From contig JACHLF010000001.1 of the NCBI GenBank assembly GCA_014204435.1, positions 762,889-826,888 of the forward strand: DNA of 64,000 nt, read 5' to 3'. Positions 1-9,118 of this stretch are shown piece by piece. Within the stretch, counting starts at the first letter, position 1. Every line of letters starts with the position of its first letter. The translations under genes and the position numbers were made by a program. The notes beneath the pieces were generated by a model. That model had not been told where the DNA came from. It saw only the letters and a program-made list of their open reading frames with translations, and searched no databases. The DNA comes from Mycobacteroides chelonae. Its GTDB lineage: Bacteria; Actinomycetota; Actinomycetes; Mycobacteriales; Mycobacteriaceae.

Positions 1-612
1 ATGCTCCTGGCTTTGGGGGTCGCCGCGGCCTTAGTGGAACGTGGTTCATCGGGAAAGGGGCAGGTAGTCGACGCGGCGATGATCGATGGATCGGCGTTGT
101 TCACAGCGTTCCTGCATGGCATGCGCGCTTCCGGGCTGTGGAACGAGAAACCGGGACAGAATGTGCTTGAAGCCGCGGCTGCCCCCTTCTACAACCTGTA
201 CGAGTGCGCAGATGGCGGATACGTCGCGGTGGGGTGTGTCGAGTTGCAGTTCTATAGCGAGCTGCTATCGCAACTCGGGATTGACGATCCGGATCTTCCT
301 TTTCAGTTGGATAGGCGGGGATGGCCACAGCTTGTCGCGTTGTTGTCCGCCAAGTTCAAGGAGAAGACCCGTGATGAATGGGCAGAGATCTTCTGTGACT
401 CGGACGCCTGCGTGACGCCTGTGCTCGAACTTGACGAGGTCGCAGACCATCCGCACAACAAGGAACGCCGCGGGTTCCTGGAGCTCGGTGGGGTCACGCA
501 TCCTGCCCCTGCGCCGCGGTTCTCGCGAACTCCCTTGGCTGATCCTGAGGGGATCACGCGAGATGCGGGCGCGGTCGACACGCTTCTTGCATCGTGGGGC
601 GTCCGTTCATAG
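1..612 (+). CDS. CaiB/BaiF family CoA-transferase, C-terminal part
   Basis: The reading frame is open from the first base of the window, so this is the C-terminal 203 residues of a longer protein; family members usually have about 360-400 residues. The sequence (VDAAMIDGSALFTAFLHGMR, then PFYNLYECADGGYVAVG) is typical of class III CoA-transferases and of alpha-methylacyl-CoA racemase. Racemases of this type interconvert (25R) and (25S) cholestenoyl-CoA in sterol side-chain degradation, while other members move CoA between acids. The catalytic Asp region lies mostly upstream of the window, so transferase and racemase cannot be separated here. Its neighbours (acyl-CoA dehydrogenase, CYP125, KshA, HsaA) favour a racemase-like or CoA-activation role in steroid or branched acid breakdown. 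The initial ATG at base 1 is probably an internal methionine. Confidence 0.85.
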   Translation: MLLALGVAAALVERGSSGKGQVVDAAMIDGSALFTAFLHGMRASGLWNEKPGQNVLEAAAAPFYNLYECADGGYVAVGCVELQFYSELLSQLGIDDPDLPFQLDRRGWPQLVALLSAKFKEKTRDEWAEIFCDSDACVTPVLELDEVADHPHNKERRGFLELGGVTHPAPAPRFSRTPLADPEGITRDAGAVDTLLASWGVRS

Positions 613-717
613 GCAGCTGACGTCGGGTCGCTTCCGGGGCGTGCTGTGCACTGGCAGGTGCGTGGCGGGCAGGTGATCCGGCCCGTACTAACAACGCTGC
701 GGTGTCCGTGCTCGCGT

Positions 718-1404
718 TCACCGCGCCTGCAGGCTCTCGCCCAGTGCTTGAAGCGAGGCACTGACGGATCGTTGCGGGTCGAGATCCAGGCCGTATGTCG
801 TCGCGAGTCGATCGATCATGACCCACGCGTACTCGGTTACTAGAGTGATGATTTCGGCGCGTGTGAGATCAGGGGTGGGGGACTCGAGCCAATATCGAAT
901 CGCCCCTTCGACCATCGCGACTGCAGCGTGGATGCTGGTCGCTGCTTCTTTGATATTGGTCATTCCAATGCTCGCCGCGAGCGCGAGCACCGCCAGGGAC
1001 GAGCGCTCGGCGAGCTGAGTCCTGAGCCAATACATACCGTCGAGAGCCTGGCCGCCCACTGTGGGGCCCGAACGGAGGAATCCGAGCAGATTGGAATGGG
1101 TGGATTCCCATGTCAACAGTACTTCGACGAGTTCTCTGATGATGACAAGTGGTGTTTTTCGCTCGGGAGCCAGCAACGCCGTATCGAGGTCTTGATGTAC
1201 GCGCGTGCTGATTTCGGTGCGGATGCATCTATCGAGCGATTCCCTGTCGTGAAATTGGCGGTACATTACCGAGTCGGAAACGCCTGCTTCCAGAGCGATG
1301 TCGCGGATAGAGATGGCGGACCACTCAGGTGATGTATCGATCAACGAGATTGCGCTGGCGATGATCTTCGAACGCCGATCTATGTTGTGTTGTGTCCACC
1401 GCAC
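718..1404 (-). CDS. TetR/AcrR family transcriptional regulator
   Basis: A 228-residue protein if started at the GTG at 1404; the open frame continues upstream but that extension overlaps the acyl-CoA dehydrogenase gene and has no protein-like composition. The N-terminal third has the TetR helix-turn-helix pattern (AISIRDIALEAGVSDSVMYR, near residues 28-47), and the rest is helical and would form the ligand-binding and dimer domain. It lies 68 bp downstream of the acyl-CoA dehydrogenase on the same strand, so it is probably the last gene of that operon and a local regulator of the catabolic cluster. The ligand is unknown; an acyl-CoA or steroid intermediate is an inference from context only. 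Confidence 0.82.
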   Translation of the reverse strand: MRWTQHNIDRRSKIIASAISLIDTSPEWSAISIRDIALEAGVSDSVMYRQFHDRESLDRCIRTEISTRVHQDLDTALLAPERKTPLVIIRELVEVLLTWESTHSNLLGFLRSGPTVGGQALDGMYWLRTQLAERSSLAVLALAASIGMTNIKEAATSIHAAVAMVEGAIRYWLESPTPDLTRAEIITLVTEYAWVMIDRLATTYGLDLDPQRSVSASLQALGESLQAR

Positions 1405-1472
1405 TGTGGCGACTTTACTCGCAGCAGCCCTAAAGGGGGCGTACGCGATGTGCAGACGGCGCCGGGCGATCG

Positions 1473-2627
1473 TTAGTCGGCGCTGAGGACCTCTCGTGCG
1501 ATGAGGGTGTTCATCACCTCGGTGGTGCCCGCATAGATCCGCTGCGCCCGCGAGTCGGTGTACATGCGGGCGATCGGATAGTCCAGCATGTATCCGTATC
1601 CCCCAAATAGCTGGACGCATCGGTCCACCACGACACTTTGCGATTCGGTGAGCCATGCTTTGGCCATGCACGCTGTCGTCGCGTCGAGCTGGCCGGCGAG
1701 ATAATCTGTGATGCATTGGTCGATGAATACGCGGCCCACGCGTGCGGTAGTAGCACATTCGGCGATTTCAAATCTGACGTGTTGCATGCGCGATATGGAT
1801 TTTCCGTATGCCTCACGGGTGTTTGCGTAGGTGACGGTTTCTTTGACCGCGCAATCCATCACCGTGGCGGCGGTCGCTGCGACAAGCAGCCGTTCGTGCG
1901 CCAGCTGTTCGATCGCGTAGAGCAGACCCTGTCCTTCCTCGCCGATCAAGTTGGTGGCGGGAACACGGAGATTGTCGAAGTACAGCTGGGCTGTGTCCTG
2001 TGCCTTCATGCCGACTTTGTTCAGAATCCGGCCGACGGAGAACCCTTCGCGATGGGACTCGACAGCGATCAGCGAAATGGCCCCTCCGACATGTTCGGTC
2101 TTGAGGACGAGCAGCACAAGGTCCGCGGAGCCTCCGTTTGAGGTAAATATCTTGGAGCCGTTGATCACGTAGGTATCGCCCTCACGCCGGGCCACGGTCC
2201 GTAGATTGTTCAAATCCGAGCCGCCGCCGGGCTCTGTCATCGCGATCGCGGTGACAATCTCACCGGATGCCATCTTCGGTAGCCACGACTGTTTTTGCTC
2301 AGTGGTGCCATACCGCTCGATGTAGTAGGCGACCAGACCGCTGTGCACACCGTTGCCGAAGCCGGTATCGCCCGCGGCGATCTGTGCGTCGAAAATTGCG
2401 AGGTCGTGTGCAAAAGTTCCGCCGCCACCGCCAAATTCTGTGGGCATTCCCGCACACAGCAGTCCGACTTCACCTGCCTTGTGCCAGAACTCCCGATCGA
2501 CCCGCTGTTGGTGCTCCCAGCGTTCCCGATGTGGCAGAGCTTCTTTCACGAAGAAGTTGTAGGCCATTTCGCGTGCGGCCCGAACCTCGTCGGTCATCCA
2601 GGGGCTGTGGTAGGTGGGCCGAAACAT
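1473..2627 (-). CDS. acyl-CoA dehydrogenase
   Basis: A 384-residue flavoprotein of the usual family length. It has the FAD/substrate signatures AMTEPGGGSD (about residues 130-139) and, near the C-terminus, FGGYGYML and RIYAGTTEVM, the latter holding the glutamate position used as catalytic base in many medium/short-chain acyl-CoA dehydrogenases. It would introduce a 2,3 double bond into an acyl-CoA ester and pass electrons to an ETF. The ATG at 2627 is preceded by AGAGAGG at suitable spacing. It precedes the TetR gene on the same strand. Cholesterol side-chain dehydrogenases of actinobacteria often work as heterotetramers of two different subunits (FadE pairs); only one such gene is visible here, so it may be a homo-oligomer or act on a different acyl chain. 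Confidence 0.93.
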   Translation of the reverse strand: MFRPTYHSPWMTDEVRAAREMAYNFFVKEALPHRERWEHQQRVDREFWHKAGEVGLLCAGMPTEFGGGGGTFAHDLAIFDAQIAAGDTGFGNGVHSGLVAYYIERYGTTEQKQSWLPKMASGEIVTAIAMTEPGGGSDLNNLRTVARREGDTYVINGSKIFTSNGGSADLVLLVLKTEHVGGAISLIAVESHREGFSVGRILNKVGMKAQDTAQLYFDNLRVPATNLIGEEGQGLLYAIEQLAHERLLVAATAATVMDCAVKETVTYANTREAYGKSISRMQHVRFEIAECATTARVGRVFIDQCITDYLAGQLDATTACMAKAWLTESQSVVVDRCVQLFGGYGYMLDYPIARMYTDSRAQRIYAGTTEVMNTLIAREVLSAD

Positions 2628-2731
2628 GATCGCGCCTCTCTTGAGTGTTCCTAGAAGTTGTCAGGATGACGGCAGTCGCCAACTTCAGTTTTTGCGTCTC
2701 AGGGTGGCGTGGCCAGGCAGCGGCCCATGAG

Positions 2732-3616
2732 CTACTTGAGATGCCCCACAAGGTGCCCCTCGCTCCCGAAGAGTTCTTGCTGCCATTTGGTCATCAGAGC
2801 GTGCGTATCTATCTGATCGGGGTGAAAACTGGGCTTCTTGAACGGGCGCATATCGGAGTAAAAACCCCTCCACATCGGATTGCGCAGCATCTGCACAGTT
2901 TCCCTCAAGATCCGAAGGGGTTGGCGACGGCCCTCGATGTCCATGGTGGCTATCGAAATCCAGGAAAATAGGACGACGGCCGGGATGCCGAAGTGCTGCA
3001 GAAAGTTCATCCATCGGATGCGTGTGGACTCGGGTACGCCGATAGCTCGGTACACGTCGAAGGCGACTGATTTGTGTTCTAGCTCTTCCAGAGAATGCCA
3101 ATTGAGGAGGTTCCGGATCTCAGGGTCATACATCATCGCTTGAATCTCGGGACTCTTGAGGATATTTTCGGCCCAAGTCGCCGTAAAATGTTCGGCAGCG
3201 ACCGTAAAACCGAGAAAGAACCTCCGAAGCCTCACAAGACGGTAAGGATCGGGGTACTGCTTGTCCAGAAACTTTTCCATACGCTCGGTGCTCAGTAAGA
3301 GATATTCGAACCACGCTGTGGGATAGCCCATTTCTGTAAGCTGCTCGTTGAGTTCTCTGTGCTGATTTCCGTGGACCTTTTCCTGTCCGATGAAACCTGC
3401 TACGCGTTTCTTGAGCTCGGGGTCGTCGATCAGATCCATGTAGCGGCGCACAGAGCGCACAAAAATATCCTCCCCAGGCGGGAAGACGGCTGACAAAACC
3501 GCAACCGCATGGCTGAACACCATACTGCCATCGGCAAAATACTTCTTTGCTGGTGCCGATTCTGCAAAACCAAAATCCATTCGGCGAGTCTTTGGGTACA
3601 CCACGTCGGCAACCAT
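2732..3616 (-). CDS. predicted metal-dependent hydrolase (ferritin-like, PF10118 type)
   Basis: A 294-residue protein when started at the ATG at 3616, which has AGGAAGGTGG about six bases upstream. The sequence carries paired Glu/His motifs spaced as in a di-metal four-helix bundle: GQEKVHGNQH, VAAEHFTA and SLEELEHKSVAF, with a predicted hydrophobic segment near AVVLFSWISI in the C-terminal half. These are the hallmarks of COG3687 'predicted metal-dependent hydrolase' proteins, which are common next to steroid and lipid genes in actinobacteria; their reaction is not established, and an oxygenase-like di-iron chemistry is equally possible from the motifs. It is transcribed divergently from the SDR at 3992. 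The longer frame up to 3790 lacks a ribosome site and looks non-coding. Confidence 0.8.
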   Translation of the reverse strand: MVADVVYPKTRRMDFGFAESAPAKKYFADGSMVFSHAVAVLSAVFPPGEDIFVRSVRRYMDLIDDPELKKRVAGFIGQEKVHGNQHRELNEQLTEMGYPTAWFEYLLLSTERMEKFLDKQYPDPYRLVRLRRFFLGFTVAAEHFTATWAENILKSPEIQAMMYDPEIRNLLNWHSLEELEHKSVAFDVYRAIGVPESTRIRWMNFLQHFGIPAVVLFSWISIATMDIEGRRQPLRILRETVQMLRNPMWRGFYSDMRPFKKPSFHPDQIDTHALMTKWQQELFGSEGHLVGHLK

Positions 3617-3991
3617 TGCTGCCCACCTTCCTGAAGTCGGCGCGAATGGGAGTTCGACTCCCTTTTGGGTAACAGTAGTGGACGGAGTGCGCATGCGCAA
3701 GGGCGGTGCTGTCTTCGACGTGCTGAAGAATCGTGCGATGTGGGTGCCCCAGATGCCGGCCGGCCGCGGAGGCCGGTGCGGACAGGTCATATACCGGTGG
3801 AAAGATGCGTTGAACTGGGAAATTGCAGCGGCAGTGCATCTCGGAGCCGTTCCGCACGGGCGCCTTCGCCGTCAAGCGTTTAGGTCAATCGCTATGGATG
3901 TTTTCGTCATGTCGCTCAATTCGGTCTACGGATAGCTTGACACAGCGGTGATGCGAGGACACATCTCAAGCAGTGGATTAGGAGAGACGAG
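3617..3991. promoter_or_regulatory. divergent intergenic region between metal hydrolase and SDR
   Basis: About 375 bases without a convincing gene. Small open frames here have no recognisable protein features. A TTGACA hexamer at 3937-3942, preceded by GC and so containing the half-site CTTGACA discussed elsewhere in this window, may be part of a promoter for the gene at 3992. AGGAGAG at 3980-3986 is that gene's ribosome site. No clear palindrome was found by eye. Confidence 0.4.
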
Positions 3992-4831
3992 TTGGCTGCG
4001 AGAACAGAGCTGCGCGGAAAGATTGTGGCCATTACCGGCGGTGCCCGAGGAATCGGTAGAGCTATTGCTGCTGAGTTCCTCGACCACGGTGCCGAGGTGA
4101 TAATCGGTGACATCGACAAAGCTCTCTGTGAGCAAACCGCAGAGGAGCTTGGCCACGGAACGATCGCGCTTCCACTGGATGTTACAAGCTATGCGAGCAT
4201 AGAATCTTTTGTTTCATCGATAGTGAGTAGCTATGGGCGACTGGATGTCATGGTGAATAACGCTGGAATAATGCCCATATCGCCATTCGTATCTGAGTCG
4301 ATGGATTCGGTGCAGCGTCAGCTTGATATCAACGTTCGGGGCGTGATCTGGGGTTGTCAACACGCGATCATGGCCATGAAGGGCGGAGGTACGCTGGTCA
4401 ACATCGCCTCGGCGGCAGGCAAGTTCGGCGCACCTGGACTTGCAACTTACTGTGCAACCAAGCATGCCGTAGTGGGGCTATCCGAATCGTTGACCATTGA
4501 GCTTGAGCCGGCCGGCATATCGGTCGTTTGCGTCATGCCGGGTCTGGTGAATACCGAACTCATTTCCGGGGTGTCTAGCCATTGGCTACTCAAGACAGTG
4601 CAACCGGAAGACATTGCCAAGGGGATCGTCCGGGCGGTGCGTCGCGGCAGATTCCCTGTCTTCGTGCCGCGGCGGCTGACCCCGATTACCAAGATGCTCG
4701 CCGTAGTGCCGCGTTTCGCCTTGGGGCCGGCGATCAAACTCGCCGGAATCGACCACTACATGTTGGATGCACACAACACTCCCGGCAGACAGTCCTACGA
4801 GTCCCGGATCAAGGGCATCGACCAGGTATGA
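3992..4831 (+). CDS. short-chain dehydrogenase/reductase (SDR)
   Basis: A 279-residue classical SDR started at a TTG with AGGAGAGA just upstream. It shows the cofactor motif TGGARGIG (near residue 15), the structural NNAG motif (in VMVNNAGIMP), a catalytic Ser in NIASAAGKFG and the YCATKHA active-site Tyr-x3-Lys. It would oxidise or reduce a hydroxyl/keto group with NAD(P). The long C-terminal tail after VNTELISG is typical of mycobacterial SDRs of the Rv1865c type and resembles the SDR at 40532 in this window. It is followed by an aldehyde dehydrogenase and an SDR-monooxygenase fusion on the same strand, so an alcohol to ketone/aldehyde to acid route is plausible. The substrate is unknown. 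Confidence 0.9.
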   Translation: MAARTELRGKIVAITGGARGIGRAIAAEFLDHGAEVIIGDIDKALCEQTAEELGHGTIALPLDVTSYASIESFVSSIVSSYGRLDVMVNNAGIMPISPFVSESMDSVQRQLDINVRGVIWGCQHAIMAMKGGGTLVNIASAAGKFGAPGLATYCATKHAVVGLSESLTIELEPAGISVVCVMPGLVNTELISGVSSHWLLKTVQPEDIAKGIVRAVRRGRFPVFVPRRLTPITKMLAVVPRFALGPAIKLAGIDHYMLDAHNTPGRQSYESRIKGIDQV

Positions 4832-4948
4832 CGCGCAGGTCGTTTCCGGATCCTCTCGAAGCTGGATGTCGTTGGTTGGCATCAACGTACGCGCATGTGT
4901 TGACTGACCGTCGCGCGTTCTTCCGCCCAAGGCCGCCCCGGGGACTTC

Positions 4949-6427
4949 ATGGTTGAGCCCGGAGGGACGGAGCTTTCCAGTATGAGGGTCTTCCCGGCCG
5001 ATGGTTCGTGTGCTGACGGCTTGAACCAGGTGCTGAACACGCAGCGGACCGCCTTCCTTGAGGCTGGATTTCCGGATCTGGAGATACGCAAGGATAGACT
5101 TGACAGGTTCTCATCGATGCTGCTGAAAAACGTGCGTCGACTTGGGGACGCGGCGGCCCAAGACTTCGGGCATAGATCGCGTGAGTTTGGGACGCTGTTC
5201 GCTCTCTCTCCGCTGATTGAGTCTAGCTACTATCGCGTGATGCTGCGACGGTGGATGCGGCCTCGTCGTACCTCACTTCTTCTGAGCGCGTGTGGAATTG
5301 ACCAAAAGGTTCGGCGCGAGCCTAAAGGTGTGGTCGGTGTGATCGGGCCCTGGAACTTTCCCTCGGAGCTGACCTTGACCCCCGCAGCTTCAGCGTTGGC
5401 AGCCGGCAATCGGGTGATGATTTGGCAGTCGCCGGCGGCTCCAGAAACGGCGAGGGTGGTCGCCGAGATGGTTGCAAAGTACTTCAGCGTGGATGAACTG
5501 GCGGTGTTCAGCGAACCGTATGGCACCGGCGAACTATTCAGCCAACTGAACTTTGACCACCTGTTTTTCACGGGCTCACCTCAGGTGGGCGCTTTGGTCG
5601 CCGGCGCGGCTGCCAAGAACCTGGTCCCGGTGACTTTGGAGTTGGGTGGCAAGAATCCGGCGGTTATCGCTGCGGAAGGTGACATAGATCGTGCAGCAAG
5701 GGTTCTCGCGGCCCTCAGGCTGCTCAACAGCGGGCAGGCGTGTATATGTCCCGACTATGTTTTTGTCCCGGCCAAGATGGTCAACAGGTTTATCGAGCGC
5801 TTCCTCGCTGAGTGCGCGCACCGGTATTCCTCACCCCGGGGCCACGCCAGCTATACCTCGATAGTCGACGAGCGGCAACATAGAAGAGTGCTGGATTTGA
5901 TCGAGCAGGCTCAACACGCGGGAGCCAGAATATGGCAACTCCCTACAGGGCCGCGAGCCGCCGTCGAACGCAAGATTCCACCGACGGTCATAACAGGTGT
6001 ACGCGCGGATATGAGCGTGGCGCAAGAAGAAGTTTTCGGTCCCGTGCTGTGTGTGTATCCTTACGAAAATATAGACGAGGCAATAGGTTACATCAACGCA
6101 CGAGATTCTCCGTTGACAATGTACTGGTTCGGGCCAAAGGGCAGCGACTACCGGAAGTTGCTCGATTTCACTCGATCGGGATCTGTCAACATCGGCGATG
6201 GTCTGCTGCATCTTGCTAGCCCCTTGGTCCCGTTTGGGGGAATCGGGCGAAGCGGGAGCGGAGCCTACCATGGACGATACGGATTCGATACCTTCAGCTA
6301 CGTTCGCCCTACTGTGCAGTCGCACTTGCCGTTTTCGGTTGCGAACTTCGCTGCCCCTCCCTATCCGGAGATGATGAACCGCATCATCGCCAAGGTGTTC
6401 CGTCAGATGGCCCCGTCAGATGCCTAG
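4949..6427 (+). CDS. aldehyde dehydrogenase (coniferyl-aldehyde-dehydrogenase-like)
   Basis: A 492-residue NAD(P)-dependent aldehyde dehydrogenase. Visible motifs are GVVGVIGPWNFP (substrate/cofactor region), the catalytic Glu in VTLELGGKNP (about residue 231), the nucleophile in NSGQACICPDY (Cys265) and the C-terminal motif PFGGIGRSGSGAYHG. The lack of an N-terminal extension and the C-terminal region with FDTFSYVRPT resemble the CALDH/class 3 group, which act on hydrophobic or aromatic aldehydes, some as membrane-associated enzymes. The ATG at 4949 has only a weak upstream GGGG; the ATG at 4982 is an alternative. Placed between an SDR and an SDR-monooxygenase fusion, it could oxidise an aldehyde produced in terpenoid or sterol side-chain breakdown. 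Confidence 0.92.
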   Translation: MVEPGGTELSSMRVFPADGSCADGLNQVLNTQRTAFLEAGFPDLEIRKDRLDRFSSMLLKNVRRLGDAAAQDFGHRSREFGTLFALSPLIESSYYRVMLRRWMRPRRTSLLLSACGIDQKVRREPKGVVGVIGPWNFPSELTLTPAASALAAGNRVMIWQSPAAPETARVVAEMVAKYFSVDELAVFSEPYGTGELFSQLNFDHLFFTGSPQVGALVAGAAAKNLVPVTLELGGKNPAVIAAEGDIDRAARVLAALRLLNSGQACICPDYVFVPAKMVNRFIERFLAECAHRYSSPRGHASYTSIVDERQHRRVLDLIEQAQHAGARIWQLPTGPRAAVERKIPPTVITGVRADMSVAQEEVFGPVLCVYPYENIDEAIGYINARDSPLTMYWFGPKGSDYRKLLDFTRSGSVNIGDGLLHLASPLVPFGGIGRSGSGAYHGRYGFDTFSYVRPTVQSHLPFSVANFAAPPYPEMMNRIIAKVFRQMAPSDA

Positions 6428-6575
6428 TACGGAGCTGGATTTCTCCTGTGTCAGCTGCTGCATGTTTCCATGGACGAAATATCCATTTACACTGCGGCCC
6501 AAGCAATCTAGCTGCACCTTAGCCCGCATACAGATGCCGAAAGTCGGATAACGTTTTACCGTGTGGAGTGATGAT

Positions 6576-8981
6576 ATGTCTCGTAATGGCCTTGATGCGG
6601 CGTTCAATCTGCTGCTGGAAGCGGATCTAGGTCGCCAGACCCGCCGGACACGCCGAATCGTTGCCGGGCGTACGTTCTCGGATGATCTACGGGCAAAGGT
6701 GGCGGGCAAGCGAATCCTGGTCACGGGGGCTTCTTCCGGCATTGGTAGGGGAGCCGCGATCAAGTTGATGGAGGCTGGAGCCCACGTTGTGGCCGTGGCG
6801 CGGCGCTCGGAATTGCTGATGGAATTGGTCGAATACGCCTCTGGTACAGCGGGTTCGGTGACACACTATCCGTGTGATTTGAGCGATCGAAGTCAGGTTG
6901 ACGCTCTTGTCGACCGAGTTCTGACCGAACTTGGGGGTGTGGATGTTGTCATCAATAATGCTGGACGATCGATCCGCAGGACCATGGAAGATGCTGCAGA
7001 TCGCCTACATGACTACGAGAGGGTCATGCAGCTCAACTTCTTCGGCGTCGTCTGGCTGACTGTGCCGCTCGTCGAGCATATGCGTCGAACGGGTAACGGC
7101 GGTCATATCATCAACATCTCCACTGCGGGCACTCAGTTTGCAGGTACCCCTCGATTTACTGCCTACATGTCTTCGAAGGGCGCGTTGGACCAGTTTGCAC
7201 TCTCTGCTGCGCCGGAGATGATGGCCGACGGAATCCATTGGACAACAGTCAACTTGCCGCTTACCCAGACGGATATGATTGTACCTGCGCAGAATTCGTG
7301 GAACAGGTATCCGAAATTGACTGTCGAGAAGGGCGTCTCGATGGTTTTAGACGCGGTAGTGCGCGCGCCGGTTCGGGTCACGCACCCAATGAGCAACGTG
7401 CTGGAGGTTGTGGATCGGGTAGCGACTCGATTCATGCAGAAGCAGAAGTCGCGCGAGTTCGGTCTCAGGAGGTCCTCGGACCTGCCTAGTGTGGCCATCA
7501 TCGGAGCAGGGATGTCAGGACTTGCGATGGCGATCAAACTGCGGGAGGCCGGATCGGACAACTTTACGATTTTCGAGAAGGCTCAGGCGGTAGGGGGCAC
7601 ATGGCGTGACAACACGTACCCGGGCCTGACGTGCGATGTGCCGGCGCACTACTACTGCTACCGGGATGAGCTGCGCGCCGATTGGACTCGAGTGTTCGCC
7701 CCGGGCGATCAGATTCGTCGGTACTTTGAGGATGTAGCGCACAGGCGGGACATTCTGCGATCGATACAGTTCGGCACCGAGATTGTTCGAGCCGAATTTG
7801 ACTCTGGTCGCTGGCATTTGAGGGACAGCTCTGGCCGCCAGCATGTCGCTGACGTACTGGTCTGCGCGACAGGCGTGCTCCATCATCCCCGGATTCCGCA
7901 TATTGCGGGTTTGGAAACTTTTCGGGGCAGACTGTTTCACAGTGCACGATGGGATCACGAAGCAATTGTCGAAGGTGCACGCGTGGGAGTCGTCGGGAGC
8001 GGGTCAACCGGAGTGCAGATCACCACAGCTCTTGCCGATGTTGCGGCGCAGGTGACGCTTTTCCAGCGCACCGCGCAATGGGTGATCGCGATCCCCAATC
8101 CGCGGATACCGGCATGGTTTCGTACCTGGCTTGCGCGATCGCCTGTCATGGCAAACGCCATGTACCGCGCGGCTAACGGAGTATTCAATGTGGCTGCGCG
8201 AGCCCCCATCCAGCAGGGATGGGAGCGCCGGGTCTTTGGGTATCTTGCCCGGATGAGCTTGGCTACGGTGAAAGACCCAGACTTACGCGCACGGCTCACG
8301 CCCGACTATGAGCCGATGTGTAAGCGATTGGTCAACTCCGGAGACTTTTACAAGGCTGTTCAGATGCCGAGTGTTGACGTGGTGTGCGAGGCAATAGAGC
8401 GGGTATGCCCGGAGGGCATCGTGACTGCCGACGGGGTTCTCCACGAGCTGGATATCCTAGTCTTGGCTACAGGTTTCGATACGCATGCATACATGAGACC
8501 AATCGAGCTCACCGGTCCCACGGGGCTGTCGCTTGCGCAAGTCTGGAGTCAAGGCCCCCGTGCGCACAACACCACGATGATCCCGGGCTTGCCCAACCTG
8601 TTTACTTTGATGGGGCCGAATAGTCCGATCGGGAATGCCTCATTGGTTCCCATCGCCGAAACTCAGGCCGATTACGTTGTGGAGTGGCTCAAGTACATGA
8701 AGAGACACGGTGTGGTGGAAGTCGAACCCACGGAGGATGCCACTGCCCGTTTCTACCAAGAATTGACAGGTGCGATGGACGGCACTGTGTGGGTAACTGG
8801 CTGCGATAGTTGGTACTTGGGACCAGATGGTGTCCCGATACTGTGGCCTTGGCCCTTCGATGAGCTGCGGAGCAGATTGGAGGCGCGATCGATGGAGGAT
8901 TTTGTCGTTCGTACCACGCCTTCAGCGCGTACGCCGGGAGTGGGGACGACGATCGAAACGGTCGGTGGTTTGCACCCCTGA
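6576..8981 (+). CDS. bifunctional SDR - flavin-dependent (Baeyer-Villiger type) monooxygenase fusion
   Basis: An 801-residue two-domain protein, starting at the ATG at 6576 behind GGAGTGAT; a GTG at 6561 is an alternative. Residues 1 to about 290 are an SDR with TGASSGIG (about 50-57), VINNAG and an active-site YMSSK (about 197-201). Residues from about 305 on are a class B flavoprotein monooxygenase: FAD motif GAGMSGLA, the Baeyer-Villiger fingerprint FxGxxxHxxxW seen as FRGRLFHSARW (about 448-458), and the NADPH motif GSGSTG. The frame is uninterrupted through the junction (MQKQKSREFGL...SVAIIGAG), so this is a true fusion. The SDR could make a ketone from an alcohol and the monooxygenase convert it to an ester or lactone. 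Related fusions exist in mycobacteria, but their substrates are generally undetermined. Confidence 0.9.
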   Translation: MSRNGLDAAFNLLLEADLGRQTRRTRRIVAGRTFSDDLRAKVAGKRILVTGASSGIGRGAAIKLMEAGAHVVAVARRSELLMELVEYASGTAGSVTHYPCDLSDRSQVDALVDRVLTELGGVDVVINNAGRSIRRTMEDAADRLHDYERVMQLNFFGVVWLTVPLVEHMRRTGNGGHIINISTAGTQFAGTPRFTAYMSSKGALDQFALSAAPEMMADGIHWTTVNLPLTQTDMIVPAQNSWNRYPKLTVEKGVSMVLDAVVRAPVRVTHPMSNVLEVVDRVATRFMQKQKSREFGLRRSSDLPSVAIIGAGMSGLAMAIKLREAGSDNFTIFEKAQAVGGTWRDNTYPGLTCDVPAHYYCYRDELRADWTRVFAPGDQIRRYFEDVAHRRDILRSIQFGTEIVRAEFDSGRWHLRDSSGRQHVADVLVCATGVLHHPRIPHIAGLETFRGRLFHSARWDHEAIVEGARVGVVGSGSTGVQITTALADVAAQVTLFQRTAQWVIAIPNPRIPAWFRTWLARSPVMANAMYRAANGVFNVAARAPIQQGWERRVFGYLARMSLATVKDPDLRARLTPDYEPMCKRLVNSGDFYKAVQMPSVDVVCEAIERVCPEGIVTADGVLHELDILVLATGFDTHAYMRPIELTGPTGLSLAQVWSQGPRAHNTTMIPGLPNLFTLMGPNSPIGNASLVPIAETQADYVVEWLKYMKRHGVVEVEPTEDATARFYQELTGAMDGTVWVTGCDSWYLGPDGVPILWPWPFDELRSRLEARSMEDFVVRTTPSARTPGVGTTIETVGGLHP

Positions 8982-9118
8982 CTCGAGTTAGGCGCAGGTC
9001 GGCTGTCGCCGAACGCGTACATCGCAGGTCCTGGCTCGCTGGGATTAACAGAGGATCGTGCTGGAAGTCGTTTGCTGTCGCGCCCACAAATAGCCGACTT
9101 TGGCCAGCTGACGCCGAC
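8982..9118. other. short convergent gap
   Basis: Sequence between the convergent monooxygenase fusion and the cytochrome P450. I see no gene, no obvious hairpin with a U-tract and no conserved site. Confidence 0.3.
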
